The position numbers and the translations under genes were made by a program. Shown here in pieces: positions 36,022 through 45,732 of a DNA stretch of 64,000 nucleotides. The notes below the pieces were generated by a model, which made no database searches, had not been told where the DNA came from, and saw nothing but the letters and a program-made list of their open reading frames with translations. Every line of letters begins with the position of its first letter. Position 1 is the first letter of the stretch. The stretch is from Wolbachia endosymbiont of Oedothorax gibbosus (GTDB lineage: Bacteria; Pseudomonadota; Alphaproteobacteria; Rickettsiales; Anaplasmataceae), in assembly GCF_936270435.1 (NCBI RefSeq), contig NZ_OW370567.1, positions 186,001-250,000 on the forward strand, given 5' to 3'.

Positions 36022-37350
36022 ATGCCTATAGAAATATTAATGCCTGCTCTTTCTCCGACAATGAGCAAAACTGGAGGAAAAATTGTCAAGTGGCATAAAA
36101 AAGAACAAGACAAAGTTGAAGTAGGCGATGTAATTGCCGAGATAGAGACTGATAAAGCCATAATGGAATTTGAGTCTGTGGATGAAGGAATCATAGCAAA
36201 AATTTTAGTAACAGAAGGAACAAGCGGCGTGCCTGTCAATCAACTGATAGCTTTAATGCTGGAAGAAGGAGAAGATGAAAGTGCACTCGGTAACTATGTT
36301 TCAACTTCTGCTACCAATATTGAAGCTAAGAAAGAAGTTGAAACCAATCCCTCAGTGCCATCCAACTCCTCAATGTCATCCAACCCTCCAATGTCATCTA
36401 ACCATTCGATGTCATCCAACTCTTTGATGTCATCCCAGTGCTTGACACTGGAATCCAACCCCTCAATGTCATCCCAGTGCTTGACACTGGGATCTAGAAA
36501 AGAAGAAGATACTAAGACAACAGAAGGTAGAACAAAAATAAGCCCATTAGCTAAGAAAATAGCTCAAAATGAAGGTGTTGATGTAAAGCGATTAAAAGGT
36601 ACAGGTCCATATGGCCGTATTATCAAAGCTGATGTGTTAGAGTCTTTAAGCAGTGGTATATGCACTGAAAGTCCTGAGATAGTTGAAGTAAGCAACATAC
36701 GCCAAGTGATAGCGCAGCGCCTGACTGAATCCAAACAGAATGTTCCACATTTTTATTTAACTGTAGACTGCCGAGTTGATAAGTTAATATCGCTCAAAAA
36801 TGAGATTAACTCAGCAGATGAAAACAATAAAGTAACAATCAATGACTTGGTTATAAAAGCTGTGGCTTTTAGCATGAAAAAATTTCCTGATATAAATTCT
36901 TCGTGGATAGATAATAAAATACTTAAATACTCGAATGTAGATATTTCAATCGCCGTGGCACTTGAAGATGGATTAATTACTCCTATAGTGAAAAACGCTG
37001 ATAAAAAGGGTATTTTATCTATATCAAAAGAAGTGAAAGATTTAGTAAGCAGAGCAAGATCTGGAAAATTGAAACCTGAAGAGTTTCAAGGAGGAGGGTT
37101 TACTATTTCTAATTTAGGAATGTTTGGTATAAAAGCCTTCAGTGCTATAATCAATCCACCGCAATCTTGCATAATGGCAGTTGGTGCATCCAAAAAACAA
37201 CCAATTGTTATAAATGAGAAAATAGAGATAGCAGAAATAATGACAGTAACACTCTCTGTTGACCACAGGACGGTTGATGGGGCACTCGGAGCAAAATTTT
37301 TAAATGCCTTTAAGCATTATATAGAGAATCCTCTGGCGATGCTTATTTGA
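36022..37350 (+). CDS. pdhC: Pyruvate dehydrogenase E2, dihydrolipoamide acetyltransferase
   Basis: 442 residues from ATG 36022 (the frame opens at 35995). The E2 core passes acetyl from lipoyl to CoA. The lipoyl domain (1-80) has the attachment lysine Lys45 in ETDKAIMEF. The linker (about 105-172) is repeat-derived. The E3/E1-binding domain has KISPLAKKIAQNEGVDVKRL. The catalytic C-terminus ends with SVDHRTVDGALGAKF (His and Asp of the active site). The linker is a Ser/Met/Asn-rich string of MSSN units, in place of the usual Ala/Pro linker, coded by tandem palindromic repeats at about 36343-36500. The family's other subunits are not in this window. Confidence 0.95.
   Translation: MPIEILMPALSPTMSKTGGKIVKWHKKEQDKVEVGDVIAEIETDKAIMEFESVDEGIIAKILVTEGTSGVPVNQLIALMLEEGEDESALGNYVSTSATNIEAKKEVETNPSVPSNSSMSSNPPMSSNHSMSSNSLMSSQCLTLESNPSMSSQCLTLGSRKEEDTKTTEGRTKISPLAKKIAQNEGVDVKRLKGTGPYGRIIKADVLESLSSGICTESPEIVEVSNIRQVIAQRLTESKQNVPHFYLTVDCRVDKLISLKNEINSADENNKVTINDLVIKAVAFSMKKFPDINSSWIDNKILKYSNVDISIAVALEDGLITPIVKNADKKGILSISKEVKDLVSRARSGKLKPEEFQGGGFTISNLGMFGIKAFSAIINPPQSCIMAVGASKKQPIVINEKIEIAEIMTVTLSVDHRTVDGALGAKFLNAFKHYIENPLAMLI
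36343..36500 (+). repeat. Tandem palindromic repeats inside pdhC
   Basis: Degenerate 18 bp units (TCAATGTCATCCAACCCTCC type) end in two full units containing CATCCCAGTGCTTGACACTGG. They encode SNSSMSSNPPMSSNHSMSSN and twice SSQCLTL. The repeat keeps the reading frame and replaces the linker of the E2 protein. Confidence 0.85.
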
Positions 37351-37900
37351 AACCTGTTAGCATCGTTATTATAAAATTAATACTCTCAATTTATACTTTT
37401 ATTAGTGAATAGGTTTAGAGGTAAAAAAATGAATACTACAGTAGAAAAAAATAATCCAAAAATTTTTCCTAAAAATGAAAACTCGAAAGGTATGGTTGCT
37501 CCACCTGTTCCTCCAAAATCTTCCCAAGCTAAATTTGCTGGAATAAAAGCGATTTTTGAGCGAAATGCATCTCATTCTCAAGCAAATGATAGTAATAAAA
37601 CAGTGAGTAGCAATCTTGGAAGAACATTTGGCCCAACAATGCGAAAACTCATGGAAGACAATATTTATAGCACTCCTAACAAACAACGCCGTGATTCAGG
37701 GGATAGTGATGTTAGTAGCAGCACTCTTGATAAAAAAGCTAAAGCTTATAATCCACTTGATTGGAATCCAATCTATCAAGGTAAAAAGCGTTTTAGTTTA
37801 GACAATATGTCAAGCAACTCGTCTTCGTACAGTGAAAAAAGTAATATTTCAGATATAAGCGATAAGTCTAATAATTCAAACATTGTCAGATGTAATATTA

Positions 37901-38849
37901 TAGCACTTCTCATAATAATCCGAACAGATCATAGAAAGGCAGAATCAACAGCATGACGAAAAGACTTGAATAGAGGAATGTTTTTCCTGACTCTGTTTTT
38001 TATAGCAAACCAATGATGTTCAATTTTGTTAAAATCTGGAGAATACGGTGGCAGATACAAAATTTCTGCACCAATCCCTTTAGCAAGCTTAATGATCTTA
38101 TCAGACTTATGAAAAGTAGCATTGTCAAGAATGACAGTTTGTCCAGGTTCCAAGGTCGGTATCAAAAATTGCTCAAACCATCCATTAAAAATATCCATAT
38201 TACAGTGGCCTTCAAAGGTTAATGGAGCAACTATTTTTCTTTCACTTAAAGCTGCAATCATACTGATTCGTTGAGTTTTCTTCCCAGATTTTAGGGCATA
38301 AAACCGCTGTCCCTTCTGACAATATCCATAGGGGTAGTCTTCAGTGTTGTCAATGCCAGACTCATCTATATACACTAAGTTTTTAGGTTCTTTTGTTGCT
38401 ATAATTTTCAAGAATTTAGCACGTTTTTCTTCGCTTCTTTCCTTGTACCCATAGGTCTTTTTTTGCGTGTAAATCCAATTTTTTTCAGGGCTCGGTGGAT
38501 AGTTTGGATACTAACGTTGCTCCAAAGTTTAGCCATTTCCAATAGAGTCTTTCCTCCGTTTTCTCTGGCAAATTTAGCAAAGGCATCCCAGTCGGTAATT
38601 TTGTGATTGTAACCTCCATTTCCAAGTTTTTTTGATTGAAAGTCACCTGTTTCTTTTCTTCTTTGCTGCCACTCCCACAAAGTAGTTCGTCCAATTTTAA
38701 ATCTTGCTGCCACTGTTTCTCTGCTTTCTCCCTCGTCTAGAGCTTCCATTGCTTTTTTCCTTAAGTCATAACTATATGCTGCTGGCATACCTACCTTCAC
38801 TACTACAAATCCTTATTTTACCTTATTTGGACTATTATGAAAAGTACTA
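37901..38849 (-). mobile_element. IS630-family insertion sequence (949 bp), copy 2
   Basis: Identical in length and ends to copy 1 at 13291-14239, with TA target duplication at 37899-37900 and 38850-38851. It sits in the reading frame of the polar candidate effector. Confidence 0.93.
37929..38800 (-). CDS. IS630 family transposase, two frames (copy 2)
   Basis: The first frame (38800-38408) has the N-terminal DNA-binding part, the second (38411-37929) the DDE core. The residues are the same as in copy 1. The 4 bp frame overlap is again present. Confidence 0.88.
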
Positions 38850-39002
38850 TACTAGGAGTAACAGTAAGGAAGACCTTCGTAAACCTGATGCTTCACATAA
38901 TGACAAATCTGCAGGCAAAAAATTATCTAATGTCAACGTAAGCGAATTAATCAAAAAGTTTGAACAAGGTAATGATATAGTAAAAGGGCGTTAATCAAAT
39001 GT

Positions 39003-39040
39003 TACCCTATCTTTGTATATGCAAAGGTAGGGTATCTTTT
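39003..39040 (+). terminator. Rho-independent terminator
   Basis: Stem TACCCTATCTTTG / CAAAGGTAGGGTA of 13 pairs (one G-T) with loop TATATG, followed by TCTTTT. It serves the split gene ending at 38996. The opposite strand has no T run after the stem, so it would not end the convergent KAP gene equally well. Confidence 0.8.
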
Positions 39041-40257
39041 CAAAACATCATATCCTTCATAGCTTTGTTAATTTTTTCTGCAAAGGCAGTTTCTAGAGAA
39101 ATTTTAAGTCTTTCCCATTCTTCTTGACCATTTATTTGAGCCAAAATTAGAGACTTATACTCACTCTCAATCTTCTCCAGCGCTTTTTGATACGATAAAT
39201 CTAATTCTTCATATATATCAATATTTATCGATTGCAGTATTACCAAAAATGAAAACAAATTCGGATCAGGTAATTCTTCCTTTATATAATTCAGAAGACA
39301 TAGTTTTATTTTTTTTGTGCAATATTCTATTGTTTTCAGCGATAGTGATAGGCTTTCTGCATAAAATATAAAACTATCTATAATTAAACTTTTTGATTTT
39401 TTCGGTAATTTAATATTTTCAAATAGTTCTTTTGTAAATTTTTCTATCGGTTGTTTTGGTAAATGTAAAAAGAGATCAGTAAAAGATTTTAGATCAAAAT
39501 TCGGTCCAAGTATTGTGCTGATTGCTCTCTGTACATTACTCTTATCTTTACTTACAGAAATAATGAAAACCAGCCCCTCCACATCAAGCATATGCTTTAT
39601 AGATTCCAAAAAATCGACAACGAATTTAGGACGGCACACATCAAGATTATCCACCATTATATAAATGTTTTTGTCTTTTCTGATTTTATTAACCACATCC
39701 GCTAACTGTGTTTTAAAATCTCTAGTACTCTCTTTTCTTCTTTGGAGAAGACTTAATTCACTCAAGACAAAACCTATGTCTTTTTTATCAGCCTCTTTTG
39801 CAGCATCAAGAAATACTGAAAGCATAGCAAGTGGAGATTTACTGATCAGCTTTCCTAGTGTGTTTAGAGAAAATAGCTCTTGGTTTATGTTCTTGAACTG
39901 TTGTATAACGCTTCTTTTTACTTCGTACGACGCAAATAAATCTTCAAATAGAAAATTTAAAAAAGAGGGTAGTGGTTGGTCCAATGCATTGATATCCCAT
40001 GCACTATAATAAGCTGCAATTTCATTTTGCTGTTTTAACTCTTTTACCCATTCTTTCAAAAAAAACGTCTTGCCCCATCCATCATATCCTTCTAAAGATA
40101 TTATTGTAAAAGACTGATCAATCGTTTTAATTATAGTGTTGAATTTGCCTGAAAATTGCTTATAGCCAAGATAGTCATTCTCCCACACCACCTCGGGTAG
40201 TGGTGCTGCTTCTTTCTTTTTAAATGTCATCCATGATATAAGTTTTTTTAAGTACAT
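39040..40257 (-). CDS. KAP-family P-loop NTPase
   Basis: 405 residues. Walker A is EGYDGWGKTFFLKE (about 57-70) and Walker B is NIYIMVDNLDVCRPKFVVDFL (about 200-220), the layout of KAP NTPases with a four-residue polar Walker B extension. The C-terminal half is helical and Lys/Glu-rich. KAP proteins are membrane-associated ATPases of unclear role, often patchy in occurrence across bacteria and sometimes linked to defence or phage. The stretch before Walker A contains PEVVWENDYLGYK. It is followed 3 bp downstream of recR, so they form an operon. Confidence 0.8.
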   Translation of the reverse strand: MYLKKLISWMTFKKKEAAPLPEVVWENDYLGYKQFSGKFNTIIKTIDQSFTIISLEGYDGWGKTFFLKEWVKELKQQNEIAAYYSAWDINALDQPLPSFLNFLFEDLFASYEVKRSVIQQFKNINQELFSLNTLGKLISKSPLAMLSVFLDAAKEADKKDIGFVLSELSLLQRRKESTRDFKTQLADVVNKIRKDKNIYIMVDNLDVCRPKFVVDFLESIKHMLDVEGLVFIISVSKDKSNVQRAISTILGPNFDLKSFTDLFLHLPKQPIEKFTKELFENIKLPKKSKSLIIDSFIFYAESLSLSLKTIEYCTKKIKLCLLNYIKEELPDPNLFSFLVILQSINIDIYEELDLSYQKALEKIESEYKSLILAQINGQEEWERLKISLETAFAEKINKAMKDMMF

Positions 40258-40260
40258 ACC

Positions 40261-40866
40261 TTATTTTACATTTAACTCATATTCTTGTCTTGAAGTAAGT
40301 GCTATCCTCAGCGTTCCTTCATCTAGGTAGTCAATTTCTCCGCCCATTGGTATGCCGCAAGCAAGACGTGATATTTTCACATTCAAGTTTTTTAGCAATT
40401 CAATTATATATTGTGCAGTAACTTGACCCTCCAATGTCGGATTAATTGCAATAATTATCTCTTCAACTTTAGATTTTGTCACTCTTTCCAGAATAGTATC
40501 AAGGTTAAGTTCTTTTGGACCTATGCCGTTTATTGCAGACAATCTGCCCCCCAAAACATGGTATAAACCTGAATATATACTTCCTTTTTCAAATGCCCAT
40601 AGATCACCTAATTCTTCTACTACACACAGTAACTTAGTGTCACGTTTTGGGTTAGTACAAATAGAACAAGGTGACTTAGTATCTAGATTTCCGCAAACTT
40701 CACACTCTATTATAAGATCTGCTAGCTCTTTAATCAAAGATGCAAGCGGTAGCATAACTTTTTCTTTGTTTTGGAGTAAATGTATAACTAACCTGCGTGA
40801 TGATGATGGCCCTAAACTTGGCAATTTAGAAAAAGCATGAACTAGATTCTTTATGTTAATGTTCAT
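40261..40866 (-). CDS. recR: Recombination protein RecR
   Basis: 201 residues. The N-terminal helix-hairpin-helix has [18 protein letters not shown]. The four-Cys zinc finger is [18 protein letters not shown]. The Toprim domain is [16 protein letters not shown] through [18 protein letters not shown]. It loads RecA with RecO at single-strand gaps. Length is standard. The KAP NTPase gene follows 3 bp after the stop. Confidence 0.96.
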   Translation of the reverse strand: MNINIKNLVHAFSKLPSLGPSSSRRLVIHLLQNKEKVMLPLASLIKELADLIIECEVCGNLDTKSPCSICTNPKRDTKLLCVVEELGDLWAFEKGSIYSGLYHVLGGRLSAINGIGPKELNLDTILERVTKSKVEEIIIAINPTLEGQVTAQYIIELLKNLNVKISRLACGIPMGGEIDYLDEGTLRIALTSRQEYELNVK

Positions 40867-41018
40867 TCAATAAATTCAAAATAGGCAGTCAAATGGTAAC
40901 ATCAAACCCTTTGTAAAGAAAGTGGTAAGTTTCTCTTAATCTCACTTTGATTAGCTATAGAAAAAATTTTTTACTCTAACGAAAAAAATTACTTCCGCAT
41001 ACTTAAAGCCTGATTATA

Positions 41019-41058
41019 ATAGACTTCTTGCATAACCCAAACTAAGTAGAAAAAAGGT
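41019..41058 (+). repeat. Short dispersed repeat with AGACTTCTTGCATAACCC
   Basis: Same 40 bp unit as at 21285-21326 (inverted) and 49250-49289, reading ATAGACTTCTTGCATAACCC then AAACTAAGTAGAAAAAAGG. Confidence 0.6.
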
Positions 41059-41064
41059 ATCATC

Positions 41065-41385
41065 CGAGTATCTCTCCTTTGTCATCCTAGTGCCTCCTTT
41101 TTTGTCATCCCAGTGCCCAGACACTGGGATCCAGAAAAAAGAATGATGTCATGCAAGCCCCTATGATGTCATTCCAGTGCTTGACACTGGGATCTATCCA
41201 AAAGGGTGTCATCCCAGTGCCTCCTTCTTCTGTCATCCCAGTGCTTCCTTCTCCTGTCATTCCAGTGCCTCCTTCTCCCGTCATCAAAGTAGCTTGACTA
41301 CTTGGATCCAGAAGAAAGAATGGTGTCATCAAAGTAGCCCAGACACTGGGATGACAAAAAAAGGAGCACTGGAATGACACCTTCC
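41065..41385. repeat. Array of palindromic CATCCCAGTG units
   Basis: About ten units of the type TGTCATCCCAGTGC(C)TCCTTC, some with the full CAGTGCTTGACACTGG core (41171-41193). They form an irregular tandem array. Short open frames here encode only repeat text. Together with repeat R copy 4 it fills the 40867-41838 gap, where I see no gene. Confidence 0.75.
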
Positions 41386-41400
41386 TGCCCAGTTCATGTT

Positions 41401-41842
41401 GCTATAAATATTAAAAAATTTACCAAACAAAAAAAAGGCAAAAGAAGCCCTGGTCATTGTTTATTTTCAGTATTTGGCGTTTTTTAAGTCTTAAACACTG
41501 CAATTTAGCTGCTTTTAAATGCAACTAACCTTAGCTAAAATGTTTAAGAAATTTACTAAGCAGAAAAAAAGGCAAAAGAAACCCCGTGGTAATTAGTGTT
41601 CACTCTCTAATCCTGCAAATTGGCGTACTATACTGTCTTAAACAGCGCGTTTCAGCTTGTGTAGGCAAAAACCTAGAAATTTGATAAAGACATAAGGTGC
41701 ACATAGTGCAAAAAATTAAAAATAAGACGCCAACTACGTTGTTTTCTTGCTGTTTAATCTGCACAGATGAAGATAACTGAATACCTTCAGTTTCATGATA
41801 AGAAGGCTGGCGGAGTTTGTAAAGTAATTTTTTCGTTTCTAT
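41401..41842 (+). repeat. Dispersed ~490 bp repeat R, copy 4
   Basis: Carries GGCAAAAGAAGCCC, GGCAAAAGAAACCCCG, AGGTGCACATAGTGCAAAAA, GCACAGATGAAGATAACTGA and the GGCTGGCGGAGTTTGTAAAG end. The 3' edge is within 5 bp of the ispDF stop. Confidence 0.8.
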
Positions 41843-43050
41843 TCCCAATAAAAGTTTGTATGCAATAACACAGAAGCATATGCTGCTATTCCTTCATTTC
41901 TTCCAAGAGAACCTAATTTTTCTGCAGTGGTTGCTTTGATATTTACAAATTCATCATCAATCTCTAATGCTTTTGATATGAATTTCTTCATTTCTACTTT
42001 GTAAGGCGATATTTTAGGCTCCTCACAAACTATAGTAATATCTAAATTAGACACGCTGTACCCTTTTTCCTTTGCTTTTTTAGCAGCAAAGTCAAGAAAG
42101 TGAGATGAATTGCAATCTTTCCATTCAGAGGAACTAGGAGGAAAGTGCTCTCCTATGTCGCCACATCCTAGTGCTCCGAGTATTGCATCAACGATTGCAT
42201 GTATTGCAACATCACCATCTGAATGTGCTTCTATTGCCATGTTGTGCTCAATTTTCACACCGCAAATTTTTATAAAGCTCTCAGCACCATTTTGAACTTT
42301 AATGAACTTATGTATATCATAACCAGCTCCGACACGAAATTTTGGCTCTTCAAAGAGAAGCTTTGCCATATTGATATCCTCTTTTGTGGTTAACTTAAAA
42401 TTGCTTTTCTCACCTTTAATAATCGCAACATGTTTTTTGTGCTCTACCATTAGTGATGAATCGTCAGTAAATTCTTTGACTGATTGATGGCATGATAATA
42501 ATTCTTTGAAATTAAAAATTTGAGGAGTTTGTATGGCTCTGAGCTTTTCTCTCGAAATCGTAGATTCAATAAAACTATTACTCACCAATGACATAGTGTC
42601 TTCGACTTCTACTGCTGGAACTACTCCTGTATATTGATCATTAATCATGAACTGAGCCAAGTTATCTATCAGAACATCTGACACAAAAGGCCTACAAGCA
42701 TCGTGTATAACTACAAAATCTGGGTTAACTTTTTGTAAGCTTTCAAGCCCTAGTTTAACTGAACTTTGCCTGTTTTCTCCTCCGTATACAGGGCTTAGTA
42801 ATTTAGTATCTGTAATTGGCGATATAGCTTTCTCATAGAAATTTTCATGGTCTCTATTAATTGCTATTCTTATGTAATCTATATATTGGTTAGCCAGAAA
42901 TCTTTTAATTGTATGAAATAAAACAGATTTACCTGCAAGTTTTACATATTGCTTAGGAATCGTAGAACTGCATCTACTGCCTATTCCCGCTGCAACTATT
43001 AATGCTGCTATTTTGTATTTCTTAAGTCTGTTAGTGTGCATATTTATCAC
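41839..43050 (-). CDS. ispDF: Bifunctional MEP enzyme IspD/IspF
   Basis: 403 residues fuse two steps of the methylerythritol phosphate route to isoprenoids. IspD (about 12-235) has IAALIVAAGIGSRCSSTIPKQY and FVVIHDACRPFVS. IspF (about 245-403) has AGYDIHKF (metal), HSDGDVAIHAIVDAILGALGCGDIGEHFP and VNIKATTAEKLG. The fused form is usual in alphaproteobacteria. The start may be MINMHT or the internal MHTNRLKK. The C-terminus runs into the edge of repeat R copy 4. Confidence 0.96.
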   Translation of the reverse strand: MINMHTNRLKKYKIAALIVAAGIGSRCSSTIPKQYVKLAGKSVLFHTIKRFLANQYIDYIRIAINRDHENFYEKAISPITDTKLLSPVYGGENRQSSVKLGLESLQKVNPDFVVIHDACRPFVSDVLIDNLAQFMINDQYTGVVPAVEVEDTMSLVSNSFIESTISREKLRAIQTPQIFNFKELLSCHQSVKEFTDDSSLMVEHKKHVAIIKGEKSNFKLTTKEDINMAKLLFEEPKFRVGAGYDIHKFIKVQNGAESFIKICGVKIEHNMAIEAHSDGDVAIHAIVDAILGALGCGDIGEHFPPSSSEWKDCNSSHFLDFAAKKAKEKGYSVSNLDITIVCEEPKISPYKVEMKKFISKALEIDDEFVNIKATTAEKLGSLGRNEGIAAYASVLLHTNFYWE

Positions 43051-43536
43051 TTTTAGCGTGAGTGTATAATAGCAGGCTATCTAAAATTTCAATAGGATTA
43101 AGAAGAGGCCTATTTTCTCTTTGCAGAGGCTTCCCTCTTTACCCCAAATTCTTTTCAAAAAAAATTTTTGACTTTATATAAAAAATTACTTCCCCTACTT
43201 AATTAGCATAATTATAATAGCAAAAGAGATATTTAGAGAGCTCAAAATCTATCTTTGCCTGCAGGCCTTTCTATTACGCATCTAAAATTCAGTTAAAAAT
43301 GTAGCGTATCTTCTTCAGCGTATGTGGGTGCACACACATGCTTAATCTCTGTCGTATGGCACTGCATTTTTTCTGAATTTTTTTTCACATGGGGGAATTC
43401 TATGCCTAAAATTCCATATTCTTAACAAAAAACTACTACTTAACAGAAGTAATAAATAGTATTACAAATCGTAAAATACTTTCAACATAGGAAAAATAAA
43501 TTGCATATTTTTCAGTAAATTAGCTATGCTAAAAGC
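43051..43536. other. 486 bp gap without a gene
   Basis: No frame of useful length on either strand. It contains a long AT-rich run with promoter-like TTGACTTTATATAAAAAATT and, at about 43319-43342, a hairpin-forming GTATGTGGGTGCACACACATGC. No terminator or known RNA gene was recognised. Some of it may be the 5' region of the divergent ispDF and perM-like genes. Confidence 0.4.
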
Positions 43537-44601
43537 ATGCAAAAACGTCATATAACTATTTGTTTTATACTGCTTTTTATAATAGGGATGTTATTCCTGA
43601 TGCGTCCTATGATTTTTCCATGTTTAATATCTATTATTATTGCATATTTGTTTAATCCGCTAGTGGTCAAGTTTGAAAAGTATAGAATACCGCGTTCATG
43701 TTCTGTTATTTTTATAATACTTGTTTTATTAATAGCTTTTATACTAGTTATAACATTTGTTTTGCCTATTATATATGTTCAAATTACTTCAATATTAAAT
43801 TTCTTAGTGAGTAAAGTGCCTTCATTAAAGCTTAAAGTAATCCCCTCTGTATTAGAATTTCTTAATATAAAAATCGAGGATAGCTTATTTGATCACTTAT
43901 CTAAAAATCTAGCAGAAAATTACAGCGACTATGTATCTTATTTCATGAATGCTCTTGATATTGCTAGTAACTTTATAATCCAAGTGTTAAGTTCAAGCTT
44001 TAACACGTTATCATTAATGGTAATTACTCCTGTAGTGTTTTTCTATATATTACGTGATTGGCCTTTAATTATAGAAAAAGCTAGTAAATTAATTCCTATG
44101 CCTTATAGAGAAAAAGTTGCAAATTATTTTTCCAAAGTGGATTTCATTATATCTAATTATCTAAAGGGGCAGGTAAATGTATGTATTGTCATGATGGTCT
44201 TTTACTCTGTGAGCCTGAGCATAATCGGATTGGAACACTCTATTGTTATTGGAATTTTATCAGGAATGTTAACGTTCATACCTTACGTAGGGCCATTATT
44301 ATATACCATTATTGGGTTTTTGAGCGCTATCACTCAATTTAGTGGATGGTTTGAAAGTGCTGCTGTTTTGCTATTATTTGGTGTTGGGCAATTAATAGAT
44401 TCAAACATATTAGTTCCTTTATTAATAGGAAAAAAAGTTCATATACATCCAACTGTAATTATTCTGGGAATTACTATATGCGCTTCATATTTTGGATTTA
44501 CAGGTATATTACTTTTTATTCCAATAATAGCAATGTTCAATGTATCAGTAGAATATGCAATCAATAAATATTTTAAAAGTGACCTTTATAAAAACGGCTA
44601 A
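43537..44601 (+). CDS. AI-2E family (PerM/YdiK-like) transporter
   Basis: 354-residue membrane protein with the family layout: hydrophobic segments near 6-90, an extracytoplasmic loop (about 90-150), then a run of segments with GPLLYTIIGFL and GQLIDSNILVPLLIGKKVHIHPTVIILG. The substrate is unknown; the family includes putative exporters. In alphaproteobacteria this gene precedes the DnaA-regulator gene hdaA, as here. Confidence 0.88.
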   Translation: MQKRHITICFILLFIIGMLFLMRPMIFPCLISIIIAYLFNPLVVKFEKYRIPRSCSVIFIILVLLIAFILVITFVLPIIYVQITSILNFLVSKVPSLKLKVIPSVLEFLNIKIEDSLFDHLSKNLAENYSDYVSYFMNALDIASNFIIQVLSSSFNTLSLMVITPVVFFYILRDWPLIIEKASKLIPMPYREKVANYFSKVDFIISNYLKGQVNVCIVMMVFYSVSLSIIGLEHSIVIGILSGMLTFIPYVGPLLYTIIGFLSAITQFSGWFESAAVLLLFGVGQLIDSNILVPLLIGKKVHIHPTVIILGITICASYFGFTGILLFIPIIAMFNVSVEYAINKYFKSDLYKNG

Positions 44602-44730
44602 CAGACCTTTTGCATAATCAATTTATGGTAAGAAGAGAAATGAGCCCAGAATACCTGAGATATTTGAGGAGCGTAAGTAAATTTCTGCGCAAAAATTACT
44701 ACCAGAAAGAGGTTACGTAAGAGGCTTAAC

Positions 44731-45366
44731 GTGCAATTAAATTTATTTAACAACAATCAAGCTGATTATAGTCGGCAAAATTACATCATCTTAGATGAAA
44801 ATAAGCACATATATAATTCAGTAATTGATGACTTATCTTGGAAATGTCTAATTCTTTTTGGACCTAAAAGCTCCGGTAAAACTCATCTTGCTCATATTTG
44901 GCAATCAATAAACGATGCAATTTTTATCAATGTGAATAACTTCGTAAGCGAGATTAGGTATAGTGATGCTTTTATTTTAGAAGACGTACAAAACATTAAA
45001 GATGAAGCAATGTTATTACATTGTTACAATTACATGAAAGAAAGTGACAAGAGACTGCTAATCACTTCTTCAATTTCACCAAAAAAGCTTAACTTCAAAC
45101 TAAGAGATTTAAGCTCTCGAATATTGTCAACTATCAGCGTAAAAATTTTGCCTGCAAGCGAGGAATTATTAAGAATTATGCTAATAAAAAGATTTTCAGA
45201 TAAACAGTTAAAAATTGATCTAAAAGTGATTAATTACATTTTAGCAAGAATAGAACGTTCTTTCTATAGCATTGACAAAATTATAAGGAAGATAGATAAT
45301 GAATCTGTAGGGTCAAATGTGACCATTCCTTTTATTAGCACTTTATTAAAAAAAGATGCCATTTAA
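44731..45366 (+). CDS. hda: DnaA regulatory inactivator-like protein (Hda/HdaA)
   Basis: 211 residues from a GTG start. It resembles the AAA+ module of DnaA without the DNA-binding domain IV. It has the N-terminal clamp-binding-like MQLNLFN, Walker A FGPKSSGKTHLAHIW and Walker B-like DAFILEDVQNI. Hda with the beta clamp stimulates hydrolysis of DnaA-ATP to limit re-initiation. It lies after perM as in other alphaproteobacteria. The Walker B pair reads ED instead of the usual DD or DE. Confidence 0.88.
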   Translation: MQLNLFNNNQADYSRQNYIILDENKHIYNSVIDDLSWKCLILFGPKSSGKTHLAHIWQSINDAIFINVNNFVSEIRYSDAFILEDVQNIKDEAMLLHCYNYMKESDKRLLITSSISPKKLNFKLRDLSSRILSTISVKILPASEELLRIMLIKRFSDKQLKIDLKVINYILARIERSFYSIDKIIRKIDNESVGSNVTIPFISTLLKKDAI

Positions 45367-45561
45367 TTCTTTCTTGTGTAAAGGTATATATTAAAAATTT
45401 ATTAACACCAATAACACTAACGCAATTAAAATCTCCACCTGTCTGTGTTATAATTATAATAAATGTTATAATAAATATAGATACAGCTAAGAAGTATTCT
45501 ATATTATAGTAGAGTTCACTTTATAAGATGTTTTTTATAGATTTGACGTTATAATTTAACT

Positions 45562-45732
45562 ATGATAAAAGTAAGATTAAATTTAAAAAAAAGGTTAAAG
45601 CAAAAGTTTGTGATGTTCACTCTATTGATAAATGCCTTATTTGTCTCATATTTTCTCATAAGAAATACAGGAAACACTTCCAATCAAATTATAGCCAAAG
45701 AAATAAATATAGGAGCTGATAATGAAAAATAA
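45562..45732 (+). CDS. Small single-pass membrane protein (56 residues)
   Basis: Frame MIKVRLNLKKRLKQKF, then hydrophobic VMFTLLINALFVSYFLI, then a polar tail ending IGADNEK. Positive N-terminus and a single helix resemble a FtsB/DivIC-like membrane anchor, but the coiled coil is missing. It overlaps the downstream recombinase start by 11 bp, which supports translation. It could be a truncated relic. The 45367-45561 gap before it is AT-rich without other features. Confidence 0.4.
   Translation: MIKVRLNLKKRLKQKFVMFTLLINALFVSYFLIRNTGNTSNQIIAKEINIGADNEK

Larger units (their letters stand above)
37429..38996 (+). pseudogene. Polar Pro/Ser-rich candidate effector, split by IS630
   Basis: Starts at ATG 37429 (MNTTVEKNNPKIF) behind an AGAGGT ribosome site; the frame opens at 37405. 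Left part: VAPPVPPKSSQAKFAGIKAI, then a long Ser/Asn/Asp-rich stretch. The frame is cut at 37900 by the IS630 (37901-38849). Removing the element and one TA restores NITRSNSKEDLRKPDASHND and the C-terminus VSELIKKFEQGNDIVKGR, about 206 residues in all. The APPVPP motif and the disordered charged body resemble secreted host-interacting proteins. The family is unknown and no membrane segment is seen. Confidence 0.6.

Noticed and set aside
41105..41380. Repeat-coded frames in the recR-ispDF gap
   Set aside because: Translation is only CHPSASF / TGMTGEGG repeats of the palindrome array.
44625..44720. A 31-codon frame MVRREMSPEYLRYLRSVSKF before hda
   Set aside because: Too short, no ribosome site, possibly a transposon scrap; no support for a gene.
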